Assembly: GCA_937995735.1 (NCBI GenBank)
Contig: CALKIZ010000045.1
Coordinates: 44,464-108,463 of the forward strand
DNA from: an uncultured Neomegalonema sp.
GTDB lineage: Bacteria > Pseudomonadota > Alphaproteobacteria > Rhodobacterales > Rhodobacteraceae
Length of the DNA: 64,000 bases
Direction: 5' to 3'
The position numbers were made by a program, and so were the translations under genes. The stretch's first letter is position 1. Each line of letters opens with the position of its first letter. This document shows positions 10,419 through 21,376 of the stretch, one piece after another. The notes under the pieces were generated by a model. It saw only the letters and a program-made list of their open reading frames with translations. It was not told the DNA's origin and did not search any database.

Positions 10419-13400
10419 ATGAGCTCCATCCAAACCATCTACCACATTGCAAGGTCTGGAGCGGCCTTCATACTCTATGCGCTCGCGCTGACTTTAGGCG
10501 CTATTTTCCCGGCACAGGCAGCAAATACGAATCTCGACATCTCGGAAGAGGTCTTTGGCACTAACACCGCAGCGCGCATCAACGCAGAACTACTCGACAA
10601 TGCGTATGGTCAGCAATTTCCGCTTGGCGCGGTTCGGCCTGACCTCTTCGAAGGTGGAAGCGGCTTGTCAGGGAGCAGGACCTTCTCTGGCGGCGGCGGC
10701 GGTAGTTACAGGGTCGACTGGCAGCTTGGCACAATTAATGATTCCGGGCCGGGCACGCCCACCTCGACGGTCTTTACAAACGCAACGGGCGGTTCACCTG
10801 TCTATAACAGAAACAGCAATATCCAAGGCCGCGCACCATCCCCGGACAGGACGGATACGCGGCTCTCAACAAGCGTGAATGACGCTGGTCTCAGCGCAGT
10901 CCGTTTCGATTTTTCAAGCAGCCCGACGCCGATTTCACAATTCGGTATCTTCGTTGGCGATCTGGAATCGCGTGCGAATAATGGCACGGAAGGTCGGGTA
11001 ATTCTTTATGATGCGGCAGGAAGTGTAATCGGCGATCATCCTATCCGCTACTCAGGCACAGTGGTTAGCTCCGGCGGCACAACAACATATACTTCGGTAG
11101 AACCGGTTGGCTCTCCTTCGGGGGCGCAGAACAACAATGCCGGCGACTGGGGCAATGACACGACAGCATTCCTTACAATCACGTCGGACATGCCTATTGC
11201 TGCGGCGGTGATACATGTCGGCGACGATGACCACACGACTAACAATACCGGAACCACCGAAGAAATGGGATTGGTCGGCTTTCAGGTTCCGTCGATCGGA
11301 ACACCTCGGGAGCTCGCATGTGATGGCACATTATTTCAGATTGCGAGCGCGAATTCGACGTTGAATGAGTTAACTTTCATAGCTTCCGGCACTGGTTTCG
11401 CCGCAAACCTTGTCAGTGTGGGGAGCGCAGGTCGGACAATCAATGCCGGTTGGGGGTATAACGAACTCGATAACTATATATATGGCGTGCGTTCAGGGAC
11501 GCGGGAACTCTGGCGGGTTGATGCAAATGGCATCTTTACACAGATCACCACACTTGATGACTCTTTTGGCAATGGCAGTTTCGTTGGCGACATTCTCCCT
11601 AACGGAACCATGATCTACCGGATCAATAATACAACTTGGCAGCTCGCCGACCTCAGCGATCCGACAAACCCGGTCAACCTTGGCAGAATCTCATTACCTT
11701 CGCCGGGCGTTAGTACAGCAGACTTTGCGCTTAATCCGGGCGATGGACATATCTATGGCATACATGGAGGCACGGATCAGATATTTTACGTCGATGTCAG
11801 CGGCGGCGCGGGATCGGCAACAGTTGTTACTTTCGGCCCTGCCGTTTACAGTGGGGGTTATGGTGCAATCTGGTTCGACATCGACAACCGTATGTACATA
11901 TACGACAACAATACGAACGAAATTTCGGTTGTTAATGTTGGTATAAACGGCAATGGCACAGGAAACTCAACGCTCCTGGCGGTCAACAGCACGGACGAGG
12001 GCGGCATCAATGATGGAGCGTATTGCCGGGGTCCGGCTCCCGTTCCACTCGGCAATATTTCAGGTGTCGTCTATAACGATGTCAACGGTTCTGACATCAG
12101 GGAAGCCTCAGAGGCGTCAGTGGGTGCAGGTGTTCTTGTGAGCGCGTATTTCGATAACGGGACACCCCTCGACACAAGTGATGACCGCTTCATCGGAACG
12201 ACGGAGACACTGGCCGACGGCACGTATCTGTTCGATGGACTTGCAACCATAGAAACCTACCGGATCGAGGTCGACCCGACTGATAGCGACTTGCCGCCGG
12301 GGGCAACCCTAGGCACATCGAACCCGTTAGTGAATGTGGCTGTTTCTGCAAATACGGTCACAACGGGTCAGGATTTTGGCTTTGATCCGGGAGTCGCTGA
12401 CCTGTCGCTGACAAAGACCGCCAATGTAACATCGGCGGCAGAAGGCGATACCGTCGTTTGGACAATCTCCATCACAAACGAAGGCAGTGGCGCGCCGGGA
12501 GGTGTGCGCGTCCTTGATTTAATTCCTAACAGCTTCGAATATATCTCAGATGATGCGCCGGCAGCTGGCGATAGCTATGATCCCAGTACCGGCGTTTGGG
12601 TTGTAGGTGAAATACTCGTCGGTGCGACGGAAACGCTCAACATCACCACACGCGCATTAGGCGCAGGAAATGAGACGAACTATGCTGAAATCATTTCAAG
12701 TTCTCTTCCCGACATTGACTCTGATTTCAATGTTGGCCGATTGACTGACGATTTGGGTGACAACCTACCTGATGATGACGAAGCCAGTTTTACAGTCAGA
12801 CTAGGCCCTATGGGTACAATCTTGGCCGGTCGCATCATCAACGACAATGGCGCGGGCAGCGGTACTGCGCATGACGCGATTGCCAACGGGACCGAAACAA
12901 CATTGCAAGCAGCTCAGGTTTCACTGTTTGATTCAACCGGAACTCTGATTGCGACACCCACTGTGCAAGTGGATGGAACATGGTCGCATACCCTCCCTCA
13001 AACCTTTACCGGCGAGATTCGGGTCAGTGCAGTGCCTCAGGGTGGATGGCTGTTGGTTTCTGAACAAACGACCGGTCTTCCAGCGACAACCAACGTGAAC
13101 CCCTATGACGGGACATTCAGCTTCACGCCGGTAATGGGAGAAAATTATACTTCCCTCGATATCGGAGTGGTGGCCGAACCAACCCTCACGCAGAACCAAG
13201 TGATCAGCATCGCGGCAGGACAAGCCGTGGAAGTGCCACATGTCTATACAGCGACGTCGACCGCCAGCGTCACCTTTGCCTATGTCGATACCTTATCAAA
13301 TCAGGCGAACGCATTCAGCGCAGCGCTATTCCAAGACCTCGGATGCAACGGAACCATAGATACACCGGTATCCGCACCAATCGTGGTGACCGAAGGCGCT

Positions 13401-13901
13401 CCCATTTGCCTGATCTCCCGCGTGTCTGCTTCGCCGGGAGCAGGCATCAACGCTCAACTGAACTATGGTTTGACCGCTACCACGCTGTTCACGAGCACGG
13501 CGGTATCGTCCATTGCCCGCAATGATGACATGATCCGCACAGGATCAGGGAGCGATGAGCTGACCCTGAGTAAGACTGTTCGTAACATCAGCAAAGGTAC
13601 TCCTGAAGGCACGACCAATAGCGGGGACATCGGCGACATTCTGGAATACCGGCTAACCTTCTCAAATCCTGGGGTTGCACCAATTGTCAATATCACAGTG
13701 AATGACCGGACCCCCGCCTATACCGCACTCAGCAACTCCATTCCGCCATCTGTTGTCGTCGCAGGCGGCATTACCTGCTCAGTAACCGATCCGGCGTCCA
13801 TGACTGCTGGATATGTTGGCGATCTTGAATGGACATGCCCGGGGACTTTCGCTCCCGGTCAAAGCGGATCACTGACATTTCAGGTAGAGATTTCTCCGTA
13901 A
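10419..13901 (+). CDS. large secreted/surface protein with beta-propeller-like, SdrD-B-like and DUF11-like repeat domains
   Basis: N-terminal signal sequence. LFQIASANSTLNELTFIASGTGFAANLVSVG...NAGWGYNELDNYIYGV resembles DUF6923. ISGVVYNDVNGSDIREASEASVGAGVLVSAYFDNGTP..DTSDDRFIGTTETLADGTYLFDGL is SdrD B-like. DLSLTKTANVTSAAEGDTVVWTISITNEG and LTLSKTVRNISKG...LEYRLTFSNPG are DUF11-like. Confidence 0.85.
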   Translation: MSSIQTIYHIARSGAAFILYALALTLGAIFPAQAANTNLDISEEVFGTNTAARINAELLDNAYGQQFPLGAVRPDLFEGGSGLSGSRTFSGGGGGSYRVDWQLGTINDSGPGTPTSTVFTNATGGSPVYNRNSNIQGRAPSPDRTDTRLSTSVNDAGLSAVRFDFSSSPTPISQFGIFVGDLESRANNGTEGRVILYDAAGSVIGDHPIRYSGTVVSSGGTTTYTSVEPVGSPSGAQNNNAGDWGNDTTAFLTITSDMPIAAAVIHVGDDDHTTNNTGTTEEMGLVGFQVPSIGTPRELACDGTLFQIASANSTLNELTFIASGTGFAANLVSVGSAGRTINAGWGYNELDNYIYGVRSGTRELWRVDANGIFTQITTLDDSFGNGSFVGDILPNGTMIYRINNTTWQLADLSDPTNPVNLGRISLPSPGVSTADFALNPGDGHIYGIHGGTDQIFYVDVSGGAGSATVVTFGPAVYSGGYGAIWFDIDNRMYIYDNNTNEISVVNVGINGNGTGNSTLLAVNSTDEGGINDGAYCRGPAPVPLGNISGVVYNDVNGSDIREASEASVGAGVLVSAYFDNGTPLDTSDDRFIGTTETLADGTYLFDGLATIETYRIEVDPTDSDLPPGATLGTSNPLVNVAVSANTVTTGQDFGFDPGVADLSLTKTANVTSAAEGDTVVWTISITNEGSGAPGGVRVLDLIPNSFEYISDDAPAAGDSYDPSTGVWVVGEILVGATETLNITTRALGAGNETNYAEIISSSLPDIDSDFNVGRLTDDLGDNLPDDDEASFTVRLGPMGTILAGRIINDNGAGSGTAHDAIANGTETTLQAAQVSLFDSTGTLIATPTVQVDGTWSHTLPQTFTGEIRVSAVPQGGWLLVSEQTTGLPATTNVNPYDGTFSFTPVMGENYTSLDIGVVAEPTLTQNQVISIAAGQAVEVPHVYTATSTASVTFAYVDTLSNQANAFSAALFQDLGCNGTIDTPVSAPIVVTEGAPICLISRVSASPGAGINAQLNYGLTATTLFTSTAVSSIARNDDMIRTGSGSDELTLSKTVRNISKGTPEGTTNSGDIGDILEYRLTFSNPGVAPIVNITVNDRTPAYTALSNSIPPSVVVAGGITCSVTDPASMTAGYVGDLEWTCPGTFAPGQSGSLTFQVEISP

Positions 13902-14073
13902 ATATGGATAGCGTTTCGCGCGACACCTAGGGCCTTCTGAATTCTGTATGAGTCAAAGAGCATCAATATTCGCACATATTCTGGCGGGAATGTTGGTCCG
14001 AATAAAATTCAGAATGCTTTAAATCCACAAACCATTTGCCAAGTGGCAGATTGGTTTTGTGTATTCTCTAACC

Positions 14074-15111
14074 TTAAGCTAGCGCCCTCGACCGCGCCGC
14101 CTCAAACGATGCCTTAGCGTTCCGCCATGCCGCACCATCAGGATACGCACGCAATGTCGGCAGCAGTTGCGCAGCGAAATCTCCCGACGCTTCGCGCGGC
14201 AACAGGGATGGCAGATTATCAATCGCTGTCACCCATTTCCCCTCGGCAACCTCAACAAAAGGCGCAGTCCAAGGGGTCGGTGCATCATAGATCGGCAAAG
14301 GATTAAAGTCGGAAAACGGATCGCAGGCGACATCGGCAATCATCGACAACCGCGCATCGGGCAAGTCTTCAGGCCGCACTAATAGCAAACCCGGCCCGGT
14401 CATTAAGACACAACTGACCAACAGATCATGAGCCAGCAACCCCTCGCGATCCAGCTCGGCTGTCTCTGCCTTGTCCCAACAGGTCGGCGCAATCCCGACA
14501 GAGGCGAGCATGTCATACGCGCCCTTCCCTGATCGTCCCAAAGCACCAACGATAACGGTTTTAGGCAGCGGGTCTGTTGCTAACGCGGCAATCTGCGCCA
14601 GAAAGCCATCACGACTATCTGCAGACTGGACCCCGGTAAAAGGTCCATCAATGCCTTTGCGTTTCGCAAGCCACCCCCAAAGCCCAATCGCTGCCCCAAG
14701 CCATCCCGCCCAATATCCAAACGCAGCAACACGCTCTCCGGTGTCTCGGGTCAAGTATTCAAGATCGTAGAGCGATCCACCACCATGAGAAAACCGCGCC
14801 AGCTCATCCCGCCAGCCCTGCTGCTCTTTATAGACATGCGCAAAATGAGCAAAGTGACCGCTTAAAATTGCGGGCGCAGCGGGCAGCTCTTTCACACCAA
14901 GGATCAGCGCGTCTGCAGGGGCTTCGGGCCATGCACCGGATGCAACCAATTCGCAGCCAACCTCTTTATAATCGGCGTCAGCAAACACACGCTTCTGACT
15001 CCGCTCAACCGTGATGGATGCCCCGCCCGCGATCAGTTCTGCTGCGCCTTTGGGTGTCAACGGCGTGCGGCGCTCTGTATCCCGCGCTTCATCCCGCAAC
15101 CAAATTTTCAT
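14074..15111 (-). CDS. saccharopine dehydrogenase (LYS1-type)-like protein
   Basis: [52 protein letters not shown]...LILGVKELP...HFAHVYKEQQGW..LARFSHGGGSLYDLEYLTRDTGERVAAFGYWAG matches the AlaDH/PNT N-terminal type. Start chosen at the ATGA overlap with purN. Confidence 0.8.
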   Translation of the reverse strand: MKIWLRDEARDTERRTPLTPKGAAELIAGGASITVERSQKRVFADADYKEVGCELVASGAWPEAPADALILGVKELPAAPAILSGHFAHFAHVYKEQQGWRDELARFSHGGGSLYDLEYLTRDTGERVAAFGYWAGWLGAAIGLWGWLAKRKGIDGPFTGVQSADSRDGFLAQIAALATDPLPKTVIVGALGRSGKGAYDMLASVGIAPTCWDKAETAELDREGLLAHDLLVSCVLMTGPGLLLVRPEDLPDARLSMIADVACDPFSDFNPLPIYDAPTPWTAPFVEVAEGKWVTAIDNLPSLLPREASGDFAAQLLPTLRAYPDGAAWRNAKASFEAARSRALA

Positions 15112-15749
15112 GAGGCAACCCCCGGATGGCAAACACTATCAGGGACAACACCTTCAGCCAGCAGCACACGTTCATCGACAACGGGCGCAGCACCACTTGC
15201 AACCAGTTTTAAGGCAATCGGATAAAGCTCATGCTCGGCTTTCAGCACCCGCGCCGCCAAAACATCCGGCGTATCTTGCGCCGCTACAGGAACCACAGCT
15301 TGCGCGATGATGGGGCCTTCATCCACCGGCGCGCGCACATAGTGAACCGTACAGCCATGCCAACGCACACCCTTTTCCAGCGCCCGCACATGAGTATCCA
15401 ATCCCGGAAAGGATGGCAGCAAAGACGGATGAATATTAATCAGCTTATCGTGCCATTTATCCACAAACCAGGGCGTCAGAACGCGCATATATCCAGCGTT
15501 ACAAACAAGCTCGACATCCGCCTCAACCAGCGCAGCATCCATAAGGCGCTCATGCGCTTCACGGTCCATGCCTTTATGAGAAATCGCGGCGGTCTTGATC
15601 CCGCGTTCAGCGGCCCATTCCAAACCTGCGGCACTCGGATCATTAGAAATCACCAGCGCGACATCAGCCGGGAAATCACTTGCCGCACATGCCGCGATGA
15701 GCGCTTGCATGTTAGAGCCGCGTCCAGAAATCTGGATACCAATCTTCAT
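15108..15749 (-). CDS. purN: phosphoribosylglycinamide formyltransferase
   Basis: [63 protein letters not shown]. Confidence 0.96.
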   Translation of the reverse strand: MKIGIQISGRGSNMQALIAACAASDFPADVALVISNDPSAAGLEWAAERGIKTAAISHKGMDREAHERLMDAALVEADVELVCNAGYMRVLTPWFVDKWHDKLINIHPSLLPSFPGLDTHVRALEKGVRWHGCTVHYVRAPVDEGPIIAQAVVPVAAQDTPDVLAARVLKAEHELYPIALKLVASGAAPVVDERVLLAEGVVPDSVCHPGVAS

Positions 15750-16798
15750 GGATAAACCACCGCGTCGCCATCCCGCGCAATGACCTCGCCAATACGAGAA
15801 ACTGTCTCGCCCTCGCCTTCAAGCGCCGAGCGCACTACCGCCTCAGCATCAGGGGAGACAACAACAACCATGCCGATGCCACAGTTAAACGCCCGCCGCA
15901 TCTCGGCCTCTTCGACACCGCCTTGTTCGGCAATCCAATCAAAGACCGCAGGCCGCTGCCAAGACGTCATATCAATGCGCGCGGCAAGATCATCGGAAAG
16001 AACACGCGGGATATTCTCGGTCAGCCCACCGCCGGTAATATGAGCAAAGCTCCGCACCCCATCACTCGCACGCATCGCCGCGAGGCAGGATTTTACGTAA
16101 ATTCTTGTTGGTGTGATCAGGCTTTCCGCGACTGTCCCTCCCCCAAACGGCGATGGCGCATCCCATGCCAAACCAGATTGCGCAACGATTTTGCGGATCA
16201 GCGAATACCCGTTTGAATGTGGTCCGGAAGAAGCCAAACCGAGCAGCACATCGCCAACCGCCGCCGCACGGGGCAGCACAGCATCGCGCTCAACTGCACC
16301 AACTGAAAATCCGGCAAGGTCATAATCGCCGGAGGCATACATTCCCGGCATTTCGGCTGTCTCGCCGCCGATCAAACCGCAACCGGCCTGACGACACCCC
16401 TCGGCGATCCCCTCAACAACCGCAGCGCCATGATCGACGCTCAGTTTTCCGGTTGCAAAATAATCCAAGAAAAACAGAGGTTCTGCCCCCTGCGCCAGCA
16501 AGTCATTCACGCACATTGCGACCAGATCAATGCCGACCGTGTTGTGAATACCGCTCTCAATCGCCACTTTCAGCTTGGTTCCAACACCATCGGTCGCCGC
16601 GACCATAATCGGGTCTTTAAAGCCAGCCGCTTTGAGATCAAAAAGCCCGCCAAATCCGCCAATCCCGCCCATCATTCCGGGGCGTGCGGTCGATTTCACC
16701 GCAGGCTTGATTGTCTCAACAAACGCATTACCGGCATCCACATCGACACCGGCATCACGATAGGTAAGCCCTGATTTGCTGTTCTCGGCCATATCCAT
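15746..16798 (-). CDS. purM: phosphoribosylformylglycinamidine cyclo-ligase
   Basis: [78 protein letters not shown] overlap with purN. Confidence 0.96.
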   Translation of the reverse strand: MDMAENSKSGLTYRDAGVDVDAGNAFVETIKPAVKSTARPGMMGGIGGFGGLFDLKAAGFKDPIMVAATDGVGTKLKVAIESGIHNTVGIDLVAMCVNDLLAQGAEPLFFLDYFATGKLSVDHGAAVVEGIAEGCRQAGCGLIGGETAEMPGMYASGDYDLAGFSVGAVERDAVLPRAAAVGDVLLGLASSGPHSNGYSLIRKIVAQSGLAWDAPSPFGGGTVAESLITPTRIYVKSCLAAMRASDGVRSFAHITGGGLTENIPRVLSDDLAARIDMTSWQRPAVFDWIAEQGGVEEAEMRRAFNCGIGMVVVVSPDAEAVVRSALEGEGETVSRIGEVIARDGDAVVYP

Positions 16799-16899
16799 TC
16801 CCCGTTGACAGCGTAGCAAGACGCCATTGGAACACTAAGGGTGTGGCTATAGCACAGAGGCGGGTTTTGGAAGCCCGGTTTAAGCTGCCAAATGGAAGA

Positions 16900-16929
16900 T
16901 GCGCTCCCGGATTATTCACCGGGAGCGCA
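16900..16929. terminator. Perfect 11-bp stem hairpin downstream of the M16 peptidase gene, possible terminator
   Basis: TGCGCTCCCGG-ATTATTCA-CCGGGAGCGCA. No strong U-tract is visible. Confidence 0.45.
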
Positions 16930-16938
16930 GAATGTCAT

Positions 16939-18246
16939 TTACTCATCAAGATCGGTTGGGTTTCCAACGACGACGATGAATAAATCATCTGGTTTCAACA
17001 GGCGCTTTGCCACGCGGTCGACATCTTCTTTGGTCACCGCATTCACCAGATCGTTCCGGGTATCGATGTAATCAATACTAAGATCAGCCGCCTGCAATCC
17101 TGCAAGATAACGAGCAATCTTGGCGTTCGAGTCAAAGCGCAGCGCAAAAGCACCCGTCAGGAACTTTTTCGCCTTTTCCAGCTCTTCTTCGGTCACGCCT
17201 TCATTGGCCAGCCGCGCCCATTCCGCACGGATCAGGTCAATGGATTGCTTCACGCGCTCGTTCGCGGTCGCCACGCCGCCCATGTAAAGACCGGCACGAT
17301 CATACGGACTGAGATACGAATAGACGGAATACGCCAATCCGTTTTTCTCACGGACTTCCTCGTACAAACGAGAGTTAAACGATCCGCCACCAAAAATATG
17401 ATTCATCACATAAGCAATGATAAAATCATCATCACCGCGAAGAATACCTTCATGGCCCAGCATCACTGTGCTTTGTGGAATATCCGCCTGAATAAGATGG
17501 GTTCCGCTCACATTGCTCAGTTCAATCGGCGACCTGTCCAGCGCTTCACCCTCTGGCAAATCACCAAATGTCTTATCCAACAGCGGGCCGAGCGTGGCTG
17601 CGTCTATGTCACCAACGACACCAATCTTCATCCGTGATTTAGCGACCATGCGGCCATAAGTCTCAACCAGATTATCGCGGGTCAGCGCCTTGATGCTCTC
17701 AGGTGTTCCCTTTGTTGGTCGGCCATAGGTCGAACCGGGGAACATCTGCTTAAACCACTCTGTCGCGCCTTGAGTGTCAGGGTTGACCAAATCGGACTTC
17801 ATTCCTGAAAGAACCTGATCACGAACGCGATCAATTTGGCGCTGTTCAAAAGTCGGCTCGGTCAGCGCAATATGAAGCAGATCAAAGCTCTCATCCAAAT
17901 TAGCAGTCAACGCCCGCATTCCAACGGTGAAATCATCCCGCCCACTGCTAAAACCAATACGCGCAGACAGATCTTCTTTTCGCAGCGCAAAGCCCTGCGA
18001 ATCCATATCTCCCGCACCCTCTTCGATCAAACCAGCAGTGAGATAAGCAGCACCCTCTTGTCCCTCGGCATCGACATGCGCACCGCCTGCAAACATGATC
18101 TCAACCGCGACCATTGGAATGGCTTGTTCTTCAACCAGCCACGCTTCAATCCCACCGGGACTGATAACGCGCTGAATACGATTCTCTTCCGCATGAGCAA
18201 GCGGTGCAAAAAGCACGGCGGCAACAAAAGCAATCAGCGTTCTCAT
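16939..18246 (-). CDS. M16 family peptidase-like subunit (non-catalytic type)
   Basis: Signal peptide, IEAWLVEEQAIPMVAVEIMFAGGAHVD, YLTAGLIEEGAGDMD. The HxxEH motif is replaced. Adjacent to a catalytic M16 gene. Confidence 0.88.
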   Translation of the reverse strand: MRTLIAFVAAVLFAPLAHAEENRIQRVISPGGIEAWLVEEQAIPMVAVEIMFAGGAHVDAEGQEGAAYLTAGLIEEGAGDMDSQGFALRKEDLSARIGFSSGRDDFTVGMRALTANLDESFDLLHIALTEPTFEQRQIDRVRDQVLSGMKSDLVNPDTQGATEWFKQMFPGSTYGRPTKGTPESIKALTRDNLVETYGRMVAKSRMKIGVVGDIDAATLGPLLDKTFGDLPEGEALDRSPIELSNVSGTHLIQADIPQSTVMLGHEGILRGDDDFIIAYVMNHIFGGGSFNSRLYEEVREKNGLAYSVYSYLSPYDRAGLYMGGVATANERVKQSIDLIRAEWARLANEGVTEEELEKAKKFLTGAFALRFDSNAKIARYLAGLQAADLSIDYIDTRNDLVNAVTKEDVDRVAKRLLKPDDLFIVVVGNPTDLDE

Positions 18247-19583
18247 TCTGCAGCCTCCTTCTTCTCGGCATCCGGTCCTTTTAGAATCCCCGTCACCGAA
18301 CGTTTACGGTCAAGAACCCTGCGGGCAGCATTCATAACATCCTCGGCGGTGGTCGCTTCGACTCGGCCACGCCAGCCTTGAATATCCTCAATGCTCATTC
18401 CGATTGTCAGCGCAGCACCATATTCACGCGCCAGCGCACGTTGGCTGTCTTGCGAATAGATCTCATCCGCAATCAACGATTTCTTGGATCGTGCCAGTTC
18501 TTCTTCGGTGACACCATTCTCAAGCAAATCTTCCAACATCCAATCGACAGCACCTTCAATAGCCGCCAGTGATGTATCGCCTTTTGGTCCGGCATATACG
18601 ACGAACTCACCATGATCGCGTGCGAGACCGGAATAGTATGCTCCAGCATAGATCGCCATATCAGCATCCCGTGTGAGAACACGCTGCATCCGTCGTGTAG
18701 ACCCACCTCCAAGAATATCTGCAAGCAGGACCAAGCCTTCTGCCTCACCGGGTTTTGCCGTTATGTAGCTTGGCGCAAGGTATCCGCGCATAAACTGAGG
18801 CTGTGCAACACGGGGGTCCGTCATCGAAATGCGGCGCTCTGCAAGATGGGGCGGTTCCACACCGCGTATATGCTCCGGCAAATCAACCGATTCAATCTTA
18901 CCGTAATACTTTTTCGCCAATGCCTCGACTTCGACCGGATCGACATCACCAGCAACAACGAGGATTGCATTCTTCGGAGCATAGAACCGGGCATAGAATT
19001 CGAGAGCATCTTCTTTCGTCAGCGCTTCAACTTCCGCCTTCCAACCGATAACCGGCGTGCCGTAGGGGTGGCCCAGATAAAGCGCAGCAGAGAATTGCTC
19101 GCGAAACTTCGCAGACGGCACATTATCCGTTCGCGTCCGACGTTCTTCACCCACCACATCGCGCTCGGCCTGCCAATCATCATCACCAACGACAAGATTA
19201 CGCATCCGATCCGCTTCCATCTCCATCATCAACTCTAGGCGGTCGGCAGCGATATTCTGAAAGTAGCCGGTATAATCACGGGATGTGAAAGCGTTCTCAC
19301 GACCGCCATTCTCGGCAACAATCTCAGAAAACTTCCCATTTGGAAATTTCTCGGTTCCCTTGAACAGCAAATGCTCGAGATAGTGAGCAATACCTGTCTT
19401 TCCGGGCGTTTCGTCTGCTGACCCGACTTTATACCAGACCATGTGTGTGACGACAGGCGCACGGTGATCTTCGATCACCACACCGCGCATTCCATTATCG
19501 AGTTCAAAACTTGTAACTACAGGTTCAGCAAGCGCGGCTTGCGGAACCAGAGCAACTGCTAACACAGCAAAAAGTCGTCGCAT
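18243..19583 (-). CDS. M16 family zinc peptidase (catalytic)
   Basis: ADETPGKTGIAHYLEHLLFKGTEKFPNGKFSEIVAENGGRENAFTSRDYTGYFQNI contains HxxEH and the insulinase signature. Confidence 0.95.
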   Translation of the reverse strand: MRRLFAVLAVALVPQAALAEPVVTSFELDNGMRGVVIEDHRAPVVTHMVWYKVGSADETPGKTGIAHYLEHLLFKGTEKFPNGKFSEIVAENGGRENAFTSRDYTGYFQNIAADRLELMMEMEADRMRNLVVGDDDWQAERDVVGEERRTRTDNVPSAKFREQFSAALYLGHPYGTPVIGWKAEVEALTKEDALEFYARFYAPKNAILVVAGDVDPVEVEALAKKYYGKIESVDLPEHIRGVEPPHLAERRISMTDPRVAQPQFMRGYLAPSYITAKPGEAEGLVLLADILGGGSTRRMQRVLTRDADMAIYAGAYYSGLARDHGEFVVYAGPKGDTSLAAIEGAVDWMLEDLLENGVTEEELARSKKSLIADEIYSQDSQRALAREYGAALTIGMSIEDIQGWRGRVEATTAEDVMNAARRVLDRKRSVTGILKGPDAEKKEAAE

Positions 19584-19774
19584 CTAACCTCCGGAGATTG
19601 AATGTCGGGTGTCCTCGACATACCAAATATAACTCTCGCGTACAGAGGCCAATAATGCCTCGCGCGCAGCACATCACGATAGGGTCAGAGAGATGTTAAC
19701 ATCCCGTCAACCATGTTCCGGGAAGGTCAAAAAGGTCACTTTTCACAGTTTGTTGTCGTAAAGATTCAGTCCAA

Positions 19775-20449
19775 TTACTCAGGGATGAAAATTAATTCCT
19801 CGCCGGTCGTTGGATCGACCGTTGGCAGAAATACTGGCGGTGGCGTCGTGCCCGGCAATACAGGCTGTACTCCAGCAGAGCCGGCATTTGTCGGAATCGT
19901 AGCGATTCCCGCACCATTTCGCGTTGCATCGTCGGCAAGCGTGCTCAGCCGAACGCGCTCTTCTTCCGCCTGAAGCAGCTCTTTCTGGTCAGCACCCCGC
20001 AGCGTCCGCAGCGCGGGAAAGGCCCGGTCAAGCAGATACGCCTGCTCTGCCTCGTCGCTTGCAGCTTGTTCAGCATCCAAGACGGTACGGATTTCGCTGG
20101 ACGCTGCCGTCGATCCAGATGCCGACAGAAGGGCAGCTTCTGATGTTGATACGCGAGCATTCGCCGCTTTAGGCGCAGTTTCACCCAATAGCGCTGCACG
20201 CGCATCGTTGATCGGATTAGATACCAATCTACTGCGTTCGCCCGGATTGGGGGGAGGCAGCGCTGTAAAATCCTTGGGTAGTTCAAGCGGCGCCGTCGGG
20301 ATCACCGCAAACTCATCTGGCGGGTTTTTCGTCGTTCCAATAATATTGGTAAGGTTCACACCGGCGTCATCAGATTGATCGTCACCGCTACACGCCGTCA
20401 CTCCCAACGCAACTATCAGGATTAAAGATCGCCGGATAAGCTGAACCAT
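19775..20449 (-). CDS. DUF3035-like lipoprotein
   Basis: Lipobox-like LIVALGVTACSGD; NPPDEFAVIPTAPLELPKDFTALPPPNPG. Located next to lspA as in many alphaproteobacteria. Confidence 0.82.
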   Translation of the reverse strand: MVQLIRRSLILIVALGVTACSGDDQSDDAGVNLTNIIGTTKNPPDEFAVIPTAPLELPKDFTALPPPNPGERSRLVSNPINDARAALLGETAPKAANARVSTSEAALLSASGSTAASSEIRTVLDAEQAASDEAEQAYLLDRAFPALRTLRGADQKELLQAEEERVRLSTLADDATRNGAGIATIPTNAGSAGVQPVLPGTTPPPVFLPTVDPTTGEELIFIPE

Positions 20450-20463
20450 AACAAATTCCTCGT

Positions 20464-21000
20464 CTATTCCTGAGCTGCGCGCGCTTCATCGCCTCTGGTT
20501 TGATACAGCAACAATGCTACGCCTGCAAAGATAGTAACATCCGCAATATTGAATGCATACGGATTGCTATACCCGCAACACGTCACATTAAGAAAATCCG
20601 TTACAGCCCCGAGCGTAAACCGATCAAAGGCATTGCCAATCGCTCCACCGACGACAAGCCCGATCGCGATGCTGAATGTCTTGTCATCCCAGCGCCTGAC
20701 AGCCCAAATAAGCAAAGCCAAACTAACGATGACCGACAACCCAATCAGAATATATTGGGGTCTTGGATCACCCGGCGGCATTTGAAACCACCCAAAGTTG
20801 ATTCCATAGTTTTTTACATACGTAAAAGTAACAAAACCATCTATGATTGAACGAGACTCATTCAACGCTATCTTGAGCACATCCGTTACATAGAATTTTG
20901 AAAGTTGGTCGATGGCAAAGGAAACAGCACCCGTGATCGCCGCAATTGAAAGGTTAGATTGGAAAAGCGCCACGCTGCGTCCGTTCTTTAATCGCGACAC
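20464..21000 (-). CDS. lspA: signal peptidase II (prolipoprotein signal peptidase)
   Basis: DQLSKFYVTDVL, VVGGAIGNAFDRFTLGAVTDFLNV, YAFNIADVTIFAGVALLL with the two catalytic Asp motifs. Confidence 0.95.
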   Translation of the reverse strand: MSRLKNGRSVALFQSNLSIAAITGAVSFAIDQLSKFYVTDVLKIALNESRSIIDGFVTFTYVKNYGINFGWFQMPPGDPRPQYILIGLSVIVSLALLIWAVRRWDDKTFSIAIGLVVGGAIGNAFDRFTLGAVTDFLNVTCCGYSNPYAFNIADVTIFAGVALLLYQTRGDEARAAQE

Positions 21001-21004
21001 TTAA

Positions 21005-21376
21005 TCACTGCGATGCGGGCCGCTCTATATTACGCAAACCGTCGGATACATTCTTTCTCTCAACGACGCAACGATTGTAGTTCTCTTCAGCCAGGAGCAA
21101 TTCATAGCTCAACAAAGGACAGTCTGCGATATTATCAGGCTGCGGCGCATTGCCCCGATACCGCGTGGAATCTATGCGGGCCAGCATCTTATCAATGTCT
21201 TTGCATTCCATGCTATTGATTGCTGGCAGCACGAGTTTTTCACCTGCCACCGTCGTAAATTCCAATGCGGCAGATTGAGTCAATGATGATGGCGGGCATG
21301 ATTGTGCGGATGCGCTCGATCCGAAAATCGACGCAAAAACAATTGCAACAATAGAGTGTCTCGCAAACATCATCAT
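21005..21376 (-). CDS. small secreted protein of unknown function
   Basis: Signal-peptide-like MMMFARHSIVAIVFASIFGSSASAQS; Cys-rich mature region. Directly upstream of lspA on the same strand. Confidence 0.55.
   Translation of the reverse strand: MMMFARHSIVAIVFASIFGSSASAQSCPPSSLTQSAALEFTTVAGEKLVLPAINSMECKDIDKMLARIDSTRYRGNAPQPDNIADCPLLSYELLLAEENYNRCVVERKNVSDGLRNIERPASQ

Noticed and set aside
18612-19238. 208-aa plus-strand ORF opposite the M16 peptidase
   Set aside because: Antisense to a conserved HxxEH peptidase; no motif of its own.
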